DNA of 64,000 nt from Sporocytophaga myxococcoides (GTDB lineage: Bacteria; Bacteroidota; Bacteroidia; Cytophagales; Cytophagaceae), in assembly GCF_000775915.1 (NCBI RefSeq), contig NZ_BBLT01000003.1, positions 310,001-374,000 on the forward strand. The letters are read 5' to 3'. Each line of letters opens with the position of its first letter. The stretch's first letter is position 1. Below, piece after piece: positions 17,442-26,484 of this stretch. A program made the position numbers and the translations under genes. Under the pieces are notes generated by a model. That model was not told the DNA's origin. It ran no database searches and was given only the letters and a program-made list of their open reading frames with translations.

Positions 17442-18545
17442 ATGAAGAAATATTTAACAGCAGATTCTTTATTCTATATATTATTAATAATCATATTTCT
17501 CATAGTGCTCCCATTGGGAAATATCCTGGGATTTGTTTCCAATAACACAATTTCCCTTTGGGGGCGTTATTTCTGTTTCGCCATAGCAGCTTTAGGCATT
17601 GATCTGATCTGGGGATATACAGGAGTTTTATCAATGTGCCAGGCATTCTTCTTTTGTCTCGGAGGTTATTCCATAGCGATGCACATGTTGCTCAGTGCAA
17701 CTGGCAAAGGTGTTTACAGCGCTGCTATTCCAGACTTTATGGTATGGAACCAGGTAGAGACACTCCCGTTTTTCTGGGAGCCATTTCATTCTTTCGGTCT
17801 CTCTTTGTTGCTGGCATTAGCATTACCAGCACTCTTTGCTTTCCTGTTTGGGTTCTTTGTTTTCAGAAGCAGGATAAAAGGGGTTTATTTCGCTATCATC
17901 ACTCAAGCTTTGGCATTGGCTGTGTGGTTCATATTCCTTAGAAATGAAACGATGCTTGGAGGAACAAATGGATTAACAGACTTTAAAAGTTTATTGGGGT
18001 TTGAATTGTCAAGTCCGAGAACTAAGCTTGGTCTTTACCTTCTTGCTTTTTTCACGCTCTGCGGTACATATTTATTTTGCAGGTGGCTTGTTAATTCCAA
18101 GTTTGGAAAAGTGCTGGTAGGTATACTGGACAGCGAGTCCAGATTGAGTTTTACTGCTTACAATGTTGTAAACTATAAGGTGGCAGTATTCGTCATTGCT
18201 GCAATCCTCGCAGCAATTGGAGGAGTGTTGTATGCGCCGCAGACAGGAATCATCACTCCCGGTCGGATGGATGTGAAAGCATCCGTGGAAATGGTGATGT
18301 GGGTTGCTCTTGGTGGAAGAGGAAGATTGAAAGGTGCTATAATCGGAGCATTGCTGGTTAACTATCTTTACAGTGTTTGTACTAGTCTGTTCCCTGAATC
18401 CTGGTTATATATCCTTGGAATATTATTTATCCTTACTGTCCTTTTCTTTGAAAAAGGTTTCTGGGGATTGATTGAAATGCTGGAGGCAAAGCTGACCGAA
18501 TGGTCGCCTGTTAAAGGCAGTGAAAGTTTAAAAGCTAACGTCTGA
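17442..18545 (+). CDS. urtC: Urea ABC transporter permease UrtC
   Basis: 367 aa, LivM-like permease with about nine membrane helices. The family's motifs are visible: 'WGRYFCFAIAALGIDLIWGY', 'GVLSMCQAFFFCLGGYSIAM', 'GTNGLTDFKSLLGFEL', and near the end 'VSVEMVMWV'-type sequence in the form 'KASVEMVMWVALGGRGRLKG'. It pairs with UrtB as the second half of the inner-membrane channel. It follows urtB by 20 bases and precedes urtD by 4, a tight operon arrangement. Confidence 0.94.
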   Translation: MKKYLTADSLFYILLIIIFLIVLPLGNILGFVSNNTISLWGRYFCFAIAALGIDLIWGYTGVLSMCQAFFFCLGGYSIAMHMLLSATGKGVYSAAIPDFMVWNQVETLPFFWEPFHSFGLSLLLALALPALFAFLFGFFVFRSRIKGVYFAIITQALALAVWFIFLRNETMLGGTNGLTDFKSLLGFELSSPRTKLGLYLLAFFTLCGTYLFCRWLVNSKFGKVLVGILDSESRLSFTAYNVVNYKVAVFVIAAILAAIGGVLYAPQTGIITPGRMDVKASVEMVMWVALGGRGRLKGAIIGALLVNYLYSVCTSLFPESWLYILGILFILTVLFFEKGFWGLIEMLEAKLTEWSPVKGSESLKANV

Positions 18546-18549
18546 TATT

Positions 18550-19296
18550 ATGTTGAATGTAAAAAATCTAAATGTAGCCTTTGGTGGTGTGAAGGCTCTT
18601 GATCTTCATGGTTTTAGTGTGGGTATGAATGAGCTTAGAGTTATCATTGGCCCTAATGGGGCAGGCAAATCAACCTTCCTTGATATTCTCTGCGGAAAAA
18701 CTCAGGCTGATGATGGAGAAGTAGTCTTTGATGGAAATCCTATTCTAGGAAGAAAAGAAGTGGATATCGCCAATCTTGGTATTGCAAGGAAATTTCAAAA
18801 GCCTTCCATATTCGGAAGTCTGACAGTATATGATAATATGCTTCTGGCAGCCAGAATGCCAAAAGGAATATTCAAATCCATGTTCTTTAAGATTTCATCG
18901 GAACTTAAAGATAGAATATATCAGGTGGCAAAAATGGTAAGGCTCGACATTCATTTAAGTAAGCTTGCAGGAAACTTGTCACATGGTCAAAAGCAGTGGC
19001 TGGAGATAGCTATTGTAATGTTACAGGACCCAAAGTTATTGCTTATTGATGAGCCAGCTGCTGGAATGTCTGATGAAGAAACTTATAGGACCGGTGAATT
19101 GCTGACAGATCTTGCCAAACATCATTGTGTCATTGTTATTGAGCATGATATGAGCTTTGTGGAACAAATTGCTAATCGTTTGGTGAGTGTTCTGGTGAGA
19201 GGTAAACTATTGATGGAAGGTTCATTTGCTGAAGTCAGAAATGATCAGAGAGTGATAGACTGCTACTTGGGAAGAACGAATACGCAACTAGAATAA
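18550..19296 (+). CDS. urtD: Urea ABC transporter ATP-binding protein UrtD
   Basis: 248 aa LivG-like ATPase. Walker A is 'GPNGAGKST', the ABC signature is 'LSHGQKQWLEI' (the SHGQKQW variant is typical of UrtD), Walker B is 'LLLIDEPAAGMSDEE' and the switch His is in 'VIEHDMSFVEQ'. 'GIARKFQKPSIFGSLTVYDN' is also a UrtD hallmark. It powers urea import through UrtBC together with UrtE. It lies 4 bases after urtC and 27 before urtE. Confidence 0.95.
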   Translation: MLNVKNLNVAFGGVKALDLHGFSVGMNELRVIIGPNGAGKSTFLDILCGKTQADDGEVVFDGNPILGRKEVDIANLGIARKFQKPSIFGSLTVYDNMLLAARMPKGIFKSMFFKISSELKDRIYQVAKMVRLDIHLSKLAGNLSHGQKQWLEIAIVMLQDPKLLLIDEPAAGMSDEETYRTGELLTDLAKHHCVIVIEHDMSFVEQIANRLVSVLVRGKLLMEGSFAEVRNDQRVIDCYLGRTNTQLE

Positions 19297-19323
19297 CCAG
19301 TGTTTAATAAAAATTGAATCATC

Positions 19324-20031
19324 ATGGAGATAATACTGGAATCAAATAATTTACAGGCAGCATATGGGCAGAGCACAATTCTGTGGGGCGTTAATTTTAA
19401 AGCTGTTAAAGGCAAGATTACAACTATAATGGGAAGAAACGGAGTGGGGAAAACCACTTTGCTTAAGACCATTATGGGACTTGTAAAAGTTTCAGATGGA
19501 AGTATAAAATTTCAGAAAGAAGAAATAGGTGCAATGCCCCCGCATAAGAAGGCCAGAATGGGTATAAGTTATGTCCCGCAAGGCAGAGAGATTATTCCTA
19601 AATTAACTGTTTATGAAAATCTAAAATTGGGCATGGAAGCCTTGGGGAACAAGAAAGGCAAATTGCCTGAAGAGGTGATTTATGAACTGTTTCCTATACT
19701 TAAAGACTTTAGAAAAAGACTTGGTGGAAATCTCAGTGGAGGGCAACAACAGCAACTTGCATTGGCGAGAGCCATGGTCAGCAATCCGTCTCTTATTCTT
19801 CTGGATGAGCCTACAGAAGGGATCCAGCCTTCAATCGCAATGGAAATTGCTCAGGTACTTAAGAATCTTGCAAGAGAAAAAAATATTTCAGTGTTGTTGG
19901 TGGAGCAGAAGATTGATTTCGCCAAACAGCTAACAGACTATTATTATTTCATGGACAGAGGTAAAATGGTGATGGAGGGAGGTAAGGAAGAATTGGAGCA
20001 TCAGGAAATCAAAAAACATCTATCAGTATAA
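19324..20031 (+). CDS. urtE: Urea ABC transporter ATP-binding protein UrtE
   Basis: 235 aa LivF-like ATPase. Walker A is 'GRNGVGKTT', the signature is 'LSGGQQQQLALARA', Walker B is 'LILLDEPTEGIQPS' and 'YVPQGREIIPKLTVYENL' contains the Q-loop. 'EGIQPSIAMEI' is typical of UrtE. It is the second ATPase of the importer. Its stop lies 3 bases before the start of the fused ureAB gene, so transport and hydrolysis genes are translated from one message. Confidence 0.95.
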   Translation: MEIILESNNLQAAYGQSTILWGVNFKAVKGKITTIMGRNGVGKTTLLKTIMGLVKVSDGSIKFQKEEIGAMPPHKKARMGISYVPQGREIIPKLTVYENLKLGMEALGNKKGKLPEEVIYELFPILKDFRKRLGGNLSGGQQQQLALARAMVSNPSLILLDEPTEGIQPSIAMEIAQVLKNLAREKNISVLLVEQKIDFAKQLTDYYYFMDRGKMVMEGGKEELEHQEIKKHLSV

Positions 20032-20034
20032 AGT

Positions 20035-20784
20035 ATGAAGTTATCTCCGAAAGATATTGAAAAGCTAATGTTGCATAACGCGGGTTTTCTGGCGCAAAAG
20101 CGGTATGCAAGAGGTATTCTTCTTAATTATCCCGAAGCAATTGCTCTTATTTCAGCTCAGTTGCTTGAGTTTATAAGAGAAGGAAATAGTGTTGCAGAGC
20201 TTATGGATAAAGGGAAACAGCTTCTTGGTGTTGATGATGTAATGGAAGGGGTTGCTGATATGGTGGATGAAGTACAGATTGAAGGTACTTTTCCTGATGG
20301 AACAAAGCTTGTAACTGTTCATAATCCTGTTTGTAATAAAGGCCTAAACAATGGTCTTGCACTTTATGGATCAGGTCTGGTAGCGGCAGATAAAAAACTT
20401 GTTATAGATAATATTGTCAATTCAAAGCCTGGTTTATTGGATGTTCCTGAGGGATATATTGAATTAAACAAAGGAAGAAAGGCCATTAACATAGATGTGA
20501 TCAATAAAGGAGATAGACCTGTTCAGGTAGGATCTCATTACATTTTCTCTGAAACAAATAATGCACTGGAGTTTGACAGGATTAAAGCAATAGGATTTAG
20601 ACTTGATATTCCAGCGGGGACTGCAGTCCGCTTTGAACCTGGTGAAAAGAAAACAGTGCCTCTGGTAGAGATTGCAGGCCAAAAACTTGTCTTCGGGGGA
20701 AATAATCTTATTCAGGGGAAAATTGATCATGACAGTATTGAATTGATAAAGGATAGAATGATGGAAAAAGGTTTTATATCATAA
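20035..20784 (+). CDS. ureAB: Urease gamma-beta fusion subunit UreAB
   Basis: 249 aa. Residues 1-100 are a full urease gamma subunit ('[20 protein letters not shown]', '[20 protein letters not shown]', 'LVTVHNPV'). A 30-residue linker follows, and from about 132 a beta subunit: '[20 protein letters not shown]', '[20 protein letters not shown]' and '[20 protein letters not shown]'. The short C-terminal tail ('RMMEKGFIS') goes beyond most beta subunits. The same fusion is known in Helicobacter, where it is called UreA. It builds the structural scaffold around UreC. It is 3 bases after urtE and 6 before ureC. Confidence 0.95.
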   Translation: MKLSPKDIEKLMLHNAGFLAQKRYARGILLNYPEAIALISAQLLEFIREGNSVAELMDKGKQLLGVDDVMEGVADMVDEVQIEGTFPDGTKLVTVHNPVCNKGLNNGLALYGSGLVAADKKLVIDNIVNSKPGLLDVPEGYIELNKGRKAINIDVINKGDRPVQVGSHYIFSETNNALEFDRIKAIGFRLDIPAGTAVRFEPGEKKTVPLVEIAGQKLVFGGNNLIQGKIDHDSIELIKDRMMEKGFIS

Positions 20785-20790
20785 ATATTT

Positions 20791-22503
20791 ATGGCGTATA
20801 AATTTTCAAGAAGGAGTTATGCTGACATGTTTGGCATAACAACGGGAGACAAGTTAACATTAGGAGATACCAATCTTGTCATTAAAGTTGAGAAAGATTA
20901 TACCGTTTATGGAGAAGAATGCAAGTTTGGAGGAGGAAAGGTTCTTCGGGATGGTATGGGACAGGCTTCTGGTTATAATTCTTCTGAGGTACTTGATTTG
21001 ATTATTACCAATGCTCTGATAATTGACTATACAGGAATTTATAAAGCTGATATCGGAATAAAAAACGGATATATTAAGGCTATTGGAAAAGGTGGCAATC
21101 CTCATATCATGGAGGGAGTTGACCTTGATATGATTGTAGGTGCAACAACTGAAGTGATAGCTGGAGAAGGAATGATCATAACAGCTGGAGGTATAGATAA
21201 CCATATCCATTACATCTGTCCGCAGCAAATGGAAGAGGCGCTCGCCTCCGGCATAACTACTTTCATAGGAGGAGGTACGGGTCCTGCTACCGGTACGAAG
21301 GCCACAACATGCACTCCGGGAGCTTTTTATCTGGAGATGATGTTAAAAGCTACAGACAATTTCCCTATGAATATAGGCTTTCTTGGAAAGGGAAATACCT
21401 CTCATCCTGGAGAAATTGAAGAACAGATAAAGGCTGGAGCAATTGGTCTGAAACTGCATGAGGACTGGGGAACAACTCCTGCGGCAATAGATAATTGTCT
21501 TGCTGTAGCTGAAAATTATGATGTTCAGGTTTGTATACACACTGATACGCTCAATGAAAGTGGTTTTGTAGAATCCAGTCGAGCGGCTTTTAAAGGTCGT
21601 ACCATTCACACTTATCATACAGAAGGAGCAGGTGGTGGACATGCTCCTGATATTATAGTGCTTTGCGGAGACCCTGACGTTCTTCCTTCCTCAACAAATC
21701 CTACTAAGCCTTTTACAGTAAATACAATTGATGAACATCTTGATATGCTGATGGTTTGCCATCACCTTGACAAGAATATACCTGAAGACATTGCTTTTGC
21801 AGAAAGCAGGATCAGAGGAGAGACTATTGCTGCTGAAGATATACTTCATGATATGGGAGCTTTGTCTATGCTTTCTTCAGATTCACAGGCTATGGGAAGG
21901 GTTGGTGAAGTAATTTGCAGAACATGGCAGACAGCTCATAAAATGAGAGAACAACGTGGTGCATTGAGGGAGGATTTGGAATCCGGATCTGATAACTTCA
22001 GAATAAAAAGATACATAGCGAAATATACTATTAATCCTGCTATTGCTCATGGTTGCGGGCATGTAATAGGCTCTGTGGAAGTTGGTAAATTGGCGGATCT
22101 CGTCTTGTGGCATCCTAAGTTTTTCGGAAGCAGGCCAGAGCTGATTGTAAAAGGTGGTGTAATTGTACAGGCGCAGATGGGTGATCCAAATGCTTCTATT
22201 CCTACTCCACAGCCATATTTCTCCAGACCAATGTTCGGTGCAAGGGGAGCTGCTATTGGAAGAACTTCTCTTGCATTTGTTTCACAGGCATCATTGTCAA
22301 CTGTTAAGTCATATGAACTTAACAAATCAATAACCCCGGTATCAGGTTGCAGGTCGGTGAAGAAAAAAGATATGAAGCTTAATGATTATCTGCCGGATAT
22401 TAAAGTTGATGCTGAAACATATAAGGTGACAGTTGATGGAGAATGGATAACCTGTCTTCCGGCAAGCAAGCTTCCTTTAGCGCAGTTGTATAACCTGTTT
22501 TAA
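20791..22503 (+). CDS. ureC: Urease alpha (catalytic) subunit UreC
   Basis: 570 aa, the usual length. It hydrolyses urea to ammonia and carbamate at a di-nickel centre. All catalytic residues are present, shifted by +4 from Klebsiella numbering: His138 and His140 ('[11 protein letters not shown]'), carbamylated Lys221 and His223 ('GLKLHEDWG'), His250 ('[11 protein letters not shown]'), His276 ('[11 protein letters not shown]'), Cys323 and His324 of the mobile flap ('MVCHHL') and Asp364 ('[12 protein letters not shown]'). An active enzyme is therefore expected. It follows ureAB by 6 bases and is followed by ureF after 16; the ureE that commonly stands between them is missing. Confidence 0.98.
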   Translation: MAYKFSRRSYADMFGITTGDKLTLGDTNLVIKVEKDYTVYGEECKFGGGKVLRDGMGQASGYNSSEVLDLIITNALIIDYTGIYKADIGIKNGYIKAIGKGGNPHIMEGVDLDMIVGATTEVIAGEGMIITAGGIDNHIHYICPQQMEEALASGITTFIGGGTGPATGTKATTCTPGAFYLEMMLKATDNFPMNIGFLGKGNTSHPGEIEEQIKAGAIGLKLHEDWGTTPAAIDNCLAVAENYDVQVCIHTDTLNESGFVESSRAAFKGRTIHTYHTEGAGGGHAPDIIVLCGDPDVLPSSTNPTKPFTVNTIDEHLDMLMVCHHLDKNIPEDIAFAESRIRGETIAAEDILHDMGALSMLSSDSQAMGRVGEVICRTWQTAHKMREQRGALREDLESGSDNFRIKRYIAKYTINPAIAHGCGHVIGSVEVGKLADLVLWHPKFFGSRPELIVKGGVIVQAQMGDPNASIPTPQPYFSRPMFGARGAAIGRTSLAFVSQASLSTVKSYELNKSITPVSGCRSVKKKDMKLNDYLPDIKVDAETYKVTVDGEWITCLPASKLPLAQLYNLF

Positions 22504-22519
22504 ATCTTTAAATCAACAT

Positions 22520-23212
22520 ATGAGCTCAGATCATAATCTTCTGCTCTTATTCCAGCTTGCTGACTCTGCCTTTCCAGTTGGTGGTTTTGCCTATTCCTAC
22601 GGTTTGGAGTCTGCAGCTAAGCAGGGTTTCATAAAGAGTGAAGAAGATCTGAGAAAATACCTTATTACATTTTCCCAACAACTGATCTCATTTGACTTTC
22701 CATTTGTTTCCGATGCTTTTGGGCTTGATGCCGATAAGGATTCTTTGGCTTCTTTAAAAAAACTACTTGGGAACTACGATGCAATGCTGATGAATCCCAT
22801 GATAAAGAAGTCGAGCTGTGTAATAGGCCGGAACTGGATCCGAATCAGTAAGCAGCTTTCTGACACCATCAAGCTGGAAGAACTGGATATGATATTTTCT
22901 AATAAAAACCTGTCTTATGATTTTCCAATAGTATATGGAATGACTATTAAAATTTTGAATGTATCGTATCACAGAGCATTGTACCTTTATTTTTATATGG
23001 CGCTCAGAGACCAGATCAGCGCGCTTATACGTCTTGGTTTAGCTGGTCCTTCAAGGGCACATATAGAATTGAGATACATTCTTGAATCGTTTGCAGAACA
23101 GATTAGTCTATATGTTCCGGTTTCACATAAGCATGCTTATAAGTCTGCTTATTTATTGGAGATAGCTCAGCTATCTCACGACAAAGTTTATTCAAAATTA
23201 TTTCAGAATTAA
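22520..23212 (+). CDS. ureF: Urease accessory protein UreF
   Basis: 230 aa, all-helical cytoplasmic protein that joins UreD and UreG in the urease activation complex and gates nickel delivery. Family marks are 'LLFQLADSAFPVGGFAYSYG' with 'LESAAKQGFI' at the N-terminus, and near the end 'IRLGLAGPSRAHIELRYILE'. Length is normal. It sits 16 bases after ureC and 15 before ureG, in the same operon. Confidence 0.93.
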   Translation: MSSDHNLLLLFQLADSAFPVGGFAYSYGLESAAKQGFIKSEEDLRKYLITFSQQLISFDFPFVSDAFGLDADKDSLASLKKLLGNYDAMLMNPMIKKSSCVIGRNWIRISKQLSDTIKLEELDMIFSNKNLSYDFPIVYGMTIKILNVSYHRALYLYFYMALRDQISALIRLGLAGPSRAHIELRYILESFAEQISLYVPVSHKHAYKSAYLLEIAQLSHDKVYSKLFQN

Positions 23213-23227
23213 TAAAATTGTTTAGCT

Positions 23228-23962
23228 ATGAAAATTTTAAACATGTACAGACATATGGGGCACCATGATGGTCCTGGTCACTTTCATCATCGGGAACTCA
23301 CTAATGAGCGGAGAAACTACAAGAAGCGAGCCTTTACCGTTGGAGTCGGAGGTCCTGTGGGTACAGGTAAAACAGCCTGGACTCTGCAACTTTGTAAAGC
23401 TTTAAGAGATAAAATGAATATCGCTGTGGTAACCAATGATATCTTTACTAAGGAAGATGCGGAGTTTCTTACGAGAAATGAAGCCCTCTCTGCCGACAGA
23501 ATTATTGGCGTTGAAACCGGAGGATGCCCCCACGCGGCCATAAGAGAAGATGTTTCGCAGAATATGTATGCTCTTGAAGAGCTCATGAAAAGGTTTCCGG
23601 ATATAGAACTTCTATTTGTAGAAAGTGGTGGTGATAATCTCGCTGCGCACTTTAGCAAGGAACTGGTGGATTTTTCAATTTATGTCATTGATGTTTCCGG
23701 TGGTGACAAGATTCCAAGAAAAGGCGGACCGGGAATTACTCAATCTGATTTGCTTGTGATTAATAAGATCGATCTGGCTCCATTGGTAAATGCTGATTTA
23801 TCAGTAATGGAACGTGATGCAAAGAAGATGCGGGGAGAGGGTCCTTTTGTATTTGCAAAAGCAAAAGATTGTTTTGGCATGGAAGCCATTATTGATCACA
23901 TTCTGTATGCAAGAGCTGCAGCTCTTGAAAAATCGAACAAATTTTCCATTAGAATGAGGTGA
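23228..23962 (+). CDS. ureG: Urease accessory GTPase UreG with His-rich N-terminal extension
   Basis: 244 aa, about 35-40 residues longer than typical UreG. From residue 36 it is a SIMIBI GTPase: P-loop 'GGPVGTGKT' (41-49), Cys100-Pro101-His102 nickel-binding motif in '[11 protein letters not shown]', '[14 protein letters not shown]' and '[15 protein letters not shown]'. Ahead of it lie six His in the first 21 residues (positions 9, 12, 13, 18, 20, 21; '[10 protein letters not shown]'). Other starts (codons 6 and 10) keep at least five of these. His-rich UreG extensions are known in plants and some bacteria and can bind Ni or Zn. With no ureE in the cluster, this segment may take over nickel storage (inference). 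Confidence 0.95.
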   Translation: MKILNMYRHMGHHDGPGHFHHRELTNERRNYKKRAFTVGVGGPVGTGKTAWTLQLCKALRDKMNIAVVTNDIFTKEDAEFLTRNEALSADRIIGVETGGCPHAAIREDVSQNMYALEELMKRFPDIELLFVESGGDNLAAHFSKELVDFSIYVIDVSGGDKIPRKGGPGITQSDLLVINKIDLAPLVNADLSVMERDAKKMRGEGPFVFAKAKDCFGMEAIIDHILYARAAALEKSNKFSIRMR

Positions 23963-24009
23963 TGAAAGTTAAAACATTTATCTTTTAAGCCTTTTAACAA
24001 ATAATATTA

Positions 24010-24040
24010 AAGACCTGCAATTGCTGCAGGTCTTCAGTTT
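24010..24040 (+). terminator. Intrinsic terminator after ureG
   Basis: AAGACCTGCA (24010-24019) pairs perfectly with TGCAGGTCTT (24025-24034), loop of five, with a T-rich tail. A diverged copy occurs at 26337-26366 in the duplicated segment. Confidence 0.85.
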
Positions 24041-24157
24041 TTCTGAACGGTACAATTGACTTGTCGACAAGGGATAATCAAATTTTTTTTAGTATTTCTC
24101 TAAACATTTTCAGATTGAATTGGTTTAAGCGTGATGTTTTAACCTAAACTTTACCAC

Positions 24158-25789
24158 ATGAAAAATCTGAATAAGTCAGGACTACTTTTTTTATTAGTCC
24201 TATTTGCAGTCAGGGCCTATTGTCAACCAGTATTTATTGAAAATGTGCCTGTCAATAGTACGAATTTCATTAGCGCAAATGGAAAACTTTACTTCACTTC
24301 CGGGACAGATCTTTATCGTTCAGACGGGACTGCTCAGGGTACAACTTTCGTCAAAAGTATTGGAGAACCAATTTTAGAATTTACAAATCTCACTGTTGGA
24401 AGTTTCTTTTATTTTACCACCAAAGAAGCCAGCGGTAAAACTGCCTTATGGAAGAGTAATGGATATTCCAATAATACTATTAAAATAAGATCTGCCAATG
24501 TTATCAAGCCTCTTCTTACTTATAATGTAGCCCTTTATTTAGGGATAGATGACGGTGTTCATGGATATGAACTATGGAGAGCTACTTCCGGTAATGCCTT
24601 CAGTCTGGTTAAAGATGTATATCCGGGTTCAGGATCAGGTCTTGGAAGTGAAATAGTACTTTTTAATAATGCTTTGTACTTTAAAGGTTATCATCCTGCC
24701 ACCGGATCAGACATTTGGAAAACTAACGGAACCTCTGTAACCGAGATAGCAGTGAACCTCCCTTTTACAGGTTCTTATGAATCTATAACAGAGGTAGGCT
24801 CTACGCTTTATTTCTCCAGGAATTACACAGCGAATAATGTACAATATGCTGAATTGTGGAAAACAAACGGAACAACATCTGGAACAGGCCTTGTAAAGCA
24901 GTATACAAATGAGGGAGACTTTTATTATATAGGTATCGAACAACTCACCAAATTTAAGAACAAATTATACTTTAAATATTTCTTTGATGCGGGAGTTAAA
25001 TTTGAAGGTTTGCATGTAACTGATGGTACAGAAGCGGGAACGGTCTATGTTGAGAGACTGAATATAGATGGAAGCATGAGTGATTTTCTGGAGGTAAATA
25101 ATCATCTTGTATATACAGGAGAAAGCCAAGGTTGGCCTGGGTCTTTGATTGTCACGGATGCAAGTGGCTCTAATAGATATTTTTTGCATCCTTTTAATAG
25201 TTATAATCCAAGAAGATATATAGCAGTTGGGGACCTGCTTTTCTTTGTGGATCACACAGAGCAAAATTATGGATCTTTACCTCTGGATTCTGCAAATTAC
25301 TTTCAGCTATATCAAAGTGGTTTAAGTGCAGCTAACACTGCTACTTTGAGAAGCATTTTTGGTACATCATATGTCGGTTCGGATAATCTGACAGAGGTAA
25401 GTGGCAAGTTGTTCTTTACTACTTATAATGATTATCCGATAGGTGGAGGATGTCCTTCATGCCCTAAAAAATTATTTATCTATGATCCATCTACTTCAGG
25501 TTTCAGGACAGCTTCTTCTGAAGAATCTATAATTGAGTTTACTGCATTTCCCAATCCTTCTGATGCATTGTTTAACATTAGTTTAGTGAGCAATACTGAT
25601 GGTAATGCAACGGCGGAAATTTTCAGAGTTGATGGAACCTTGGTAGCTAAAGTTTTCGAAGGATCAACTGCAGAAGGCGAAAAGGTAGAATTTAACTGGA
25701 ACGCTAATGGATTGCCAAGCGGTGTTTATTTCTGCAAATTCACCTCAGGTTCGAAGTCAATTGTAAAGAGATTAATACTAAATAATTAA
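24158..25789 (+). CDS. ELWxxDGT repeat protein with T9SS sorting domain, copy 1
   Basis: 543 aa. A signal peptide of about 22 residues ends near 'VRAYCQP'. The body is a propeller-like array of ELWxxDGT-type repeats: 'DLYRSDGTAQGT', 'ALWKSNGY', 'YELWRATSG', 'DIWKTNGTS', 'ELWKTNGTTSGT' and 'LHVTDGTEAGT'. The last 80 residues are a T9SS type A sorting domain: 'FTAFPNPSDALFNI', 'GLPSGVYFCKFTSG' and 'VKRLILNN'. It is therefore an extracellular or surface protein; the function of the repeat family is unknown. It lies inside the urease cluster between ureG and ureD, and a second copy (26485-28110) follows as part of a tandem duplication. It has its own spacer after the ureG terminator, so it is probably transcribed separately. 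Confidence 0.88.
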   Translation: MKNLNKSGLLFLLVLFAVRAYCQPVFIENVPVNSTNFISANGKLYFTSGTDLYRSDGTAQGTTFVKSIGEPILEFTNLTVGSFFYFTTKEASGKTALWKSNGYSNNTIKIRSANVIKPLLTYNVALYLGIDDGVHGYELWRATSGNAFSLVKDVYPGSGSGLGSEIVLFNNALYFKGYHPATGSDIWKTNGTSVTEIAVNLPFTGSYESITEVGSTLYFSRNYTANNVQYAELWKTNGTTSGTGLVKQYTNEGDFYYIGIEQLTKFKNKLYFKYFFDAGVKFEGLHVTDGTEAGTVYVERLNIDGSMSDFLEVNNHLVYTGESQGWPGSLIVTDASGSNRYFLHPFNSYNPRRYIAVGDLLFFVDHTEQNYGSLPLDSANYFQLYQSGLSAANTATLRSIFGTSYVGSDNLTEVSGKLFFTTYNDYPIGGGCPSCPKKLFIYDPSTSGFRTASSEESIIEFTAFPNPSDALFNISLVSNTDGNATAEIFRVDGTLVAKVFEGSTAEGEKVEFNWNANGLPSGVYFCKFTSGSKSIVKRLILNN

Positions 25790-25816
25790 TCACTATTCAA
25801 TAGTCATTATATAATG

Positions 25817-25855
25817 CAGGCCTCATTTAAATAATATATCTGAGGCCTGTATTTT
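25817..25855. terminator. Bidirectional terminator, copy 1
   Basis: CAGGCCTCA (25817-25825) pairs with TGAGGCCTG (25841-25849) around an AT-rich loop; A and T tracts flank both sides. The same element at 28141-28180 separates copy 2 from the convergent ureD. Confidence 0.75.
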
Positions 25856-26003
25856 ATATTCTTCCTTCAATTGGATTGAAGCCGAGCTCTAAAAGTAGTT
25901 GTGCAAGTTCTTAAACCAAGGGTTGCAAGATATGCTTGTTTCTTGATGAACTTCTTACTATAAATACATTTGCTGATATCGTACCCCTTTTCATCAAATG
26001 TGT
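25856..26003 (-). pseudogene. Remnant of the 3' end of ureD
   Basis: This stretch matches the last ~190 bases of the intact ureD (28187-28378), for example 'CTTCCTTCAATTGGATTGAA' is identical in both, and 'CATTTGCTGATATCGTACCC' is nearly so. It has lost about 10 bases near its start and more further on, and carries many substitutions, so it cannot encode the UreD C-terminus. It is the left half of the junction left by a tandem duplication; the intact ureD lies 2.3 kb further on. Confidence 0.85.
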
Positions 26004-26300
26004 ATTTTTAATATATGATTGAAGTTCCAGTGGGTATATGATTCTAAAAAAACCAGACCAGGAATTACTCAGTGAGATGTGCTTGTCATTAATAAGATCG
26101 ATCTTGCTCCATTGGTAAATGTGGATTTATTAGTAATGGAGCGTGATGCAAAGAAGATGTGTGTGGAGAGCCCTTTTAATTTGCAAAAGCTAAAGGTTGT
26201 TTTGGTATTGAAACCATTATTGGTCATATTCTGATGCAAGAGCGGCTTGCTCTTGAGAAATCGACCAAGTTTTCTCTTCGTTTTGGTAATGAAAGTTAAT
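26004..26300 (+). pseudogene. Remnant of the 3' end of ureG
   Basis: The segment matches ureG from about 23671 to its stop, and continues through the downstream spacer. Sequences such as 'AATAAGATCGATCT' and 'GAGCGTGATGCAAAGAAGATG' differ from ureG by few bases. It is dead: a Ser codon of ureG has become TGA at 26073-26075, a one-base deletion follows the Pro-Phe codons (near 26174), and no start or P-loop is present. It marks the start of the second unit of the tandem duplication that carried the ELWxxDGT gene. Confidence 0.88.
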
Positions 26301-26336
26301 ATATGTATCCTTTTAGTCTTTTAATATACAATACAA

Positions 26337-26366
26337 AAGACCTGCAAGTGCTGCGGGTCTTTTTTA
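26337..26366 (+). terminator. Duplicated copy of the ureG terminator
   Basis: AAGACCTGCA and TGCGGGTCTT form the same stem as at 24010-24034 with one G:U pair, followed by a T run. It was carried along by the duplication. Confidence 0.7.
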
Positions 26367-26484
26367 TTTCTGAACGATACATTTGATTTTCATACAGGAG
26401 TAATCAAATTTTTCCAGTATTTCTGTAAACATTTTCAGTTTGAATTGGTTTTAGCGGGATGTTTTAACCTAAACCATTCAACAC

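Noticed and set aside
22503-22520. A ureE gene between ureC and ureF or elsewhere in the cluster
   Set aside because: Only 16 bases separate ureC and ureF, and no ORF in the window shows UreE motifs or a His-rich C-terminal tail.
26004-26300. A second functional UreG or a small ureG-derived gene
   Set aside because: In-frame TGA at 26073, a one-base deletion and loss of the whole GTP-binding part; it is a remnant.
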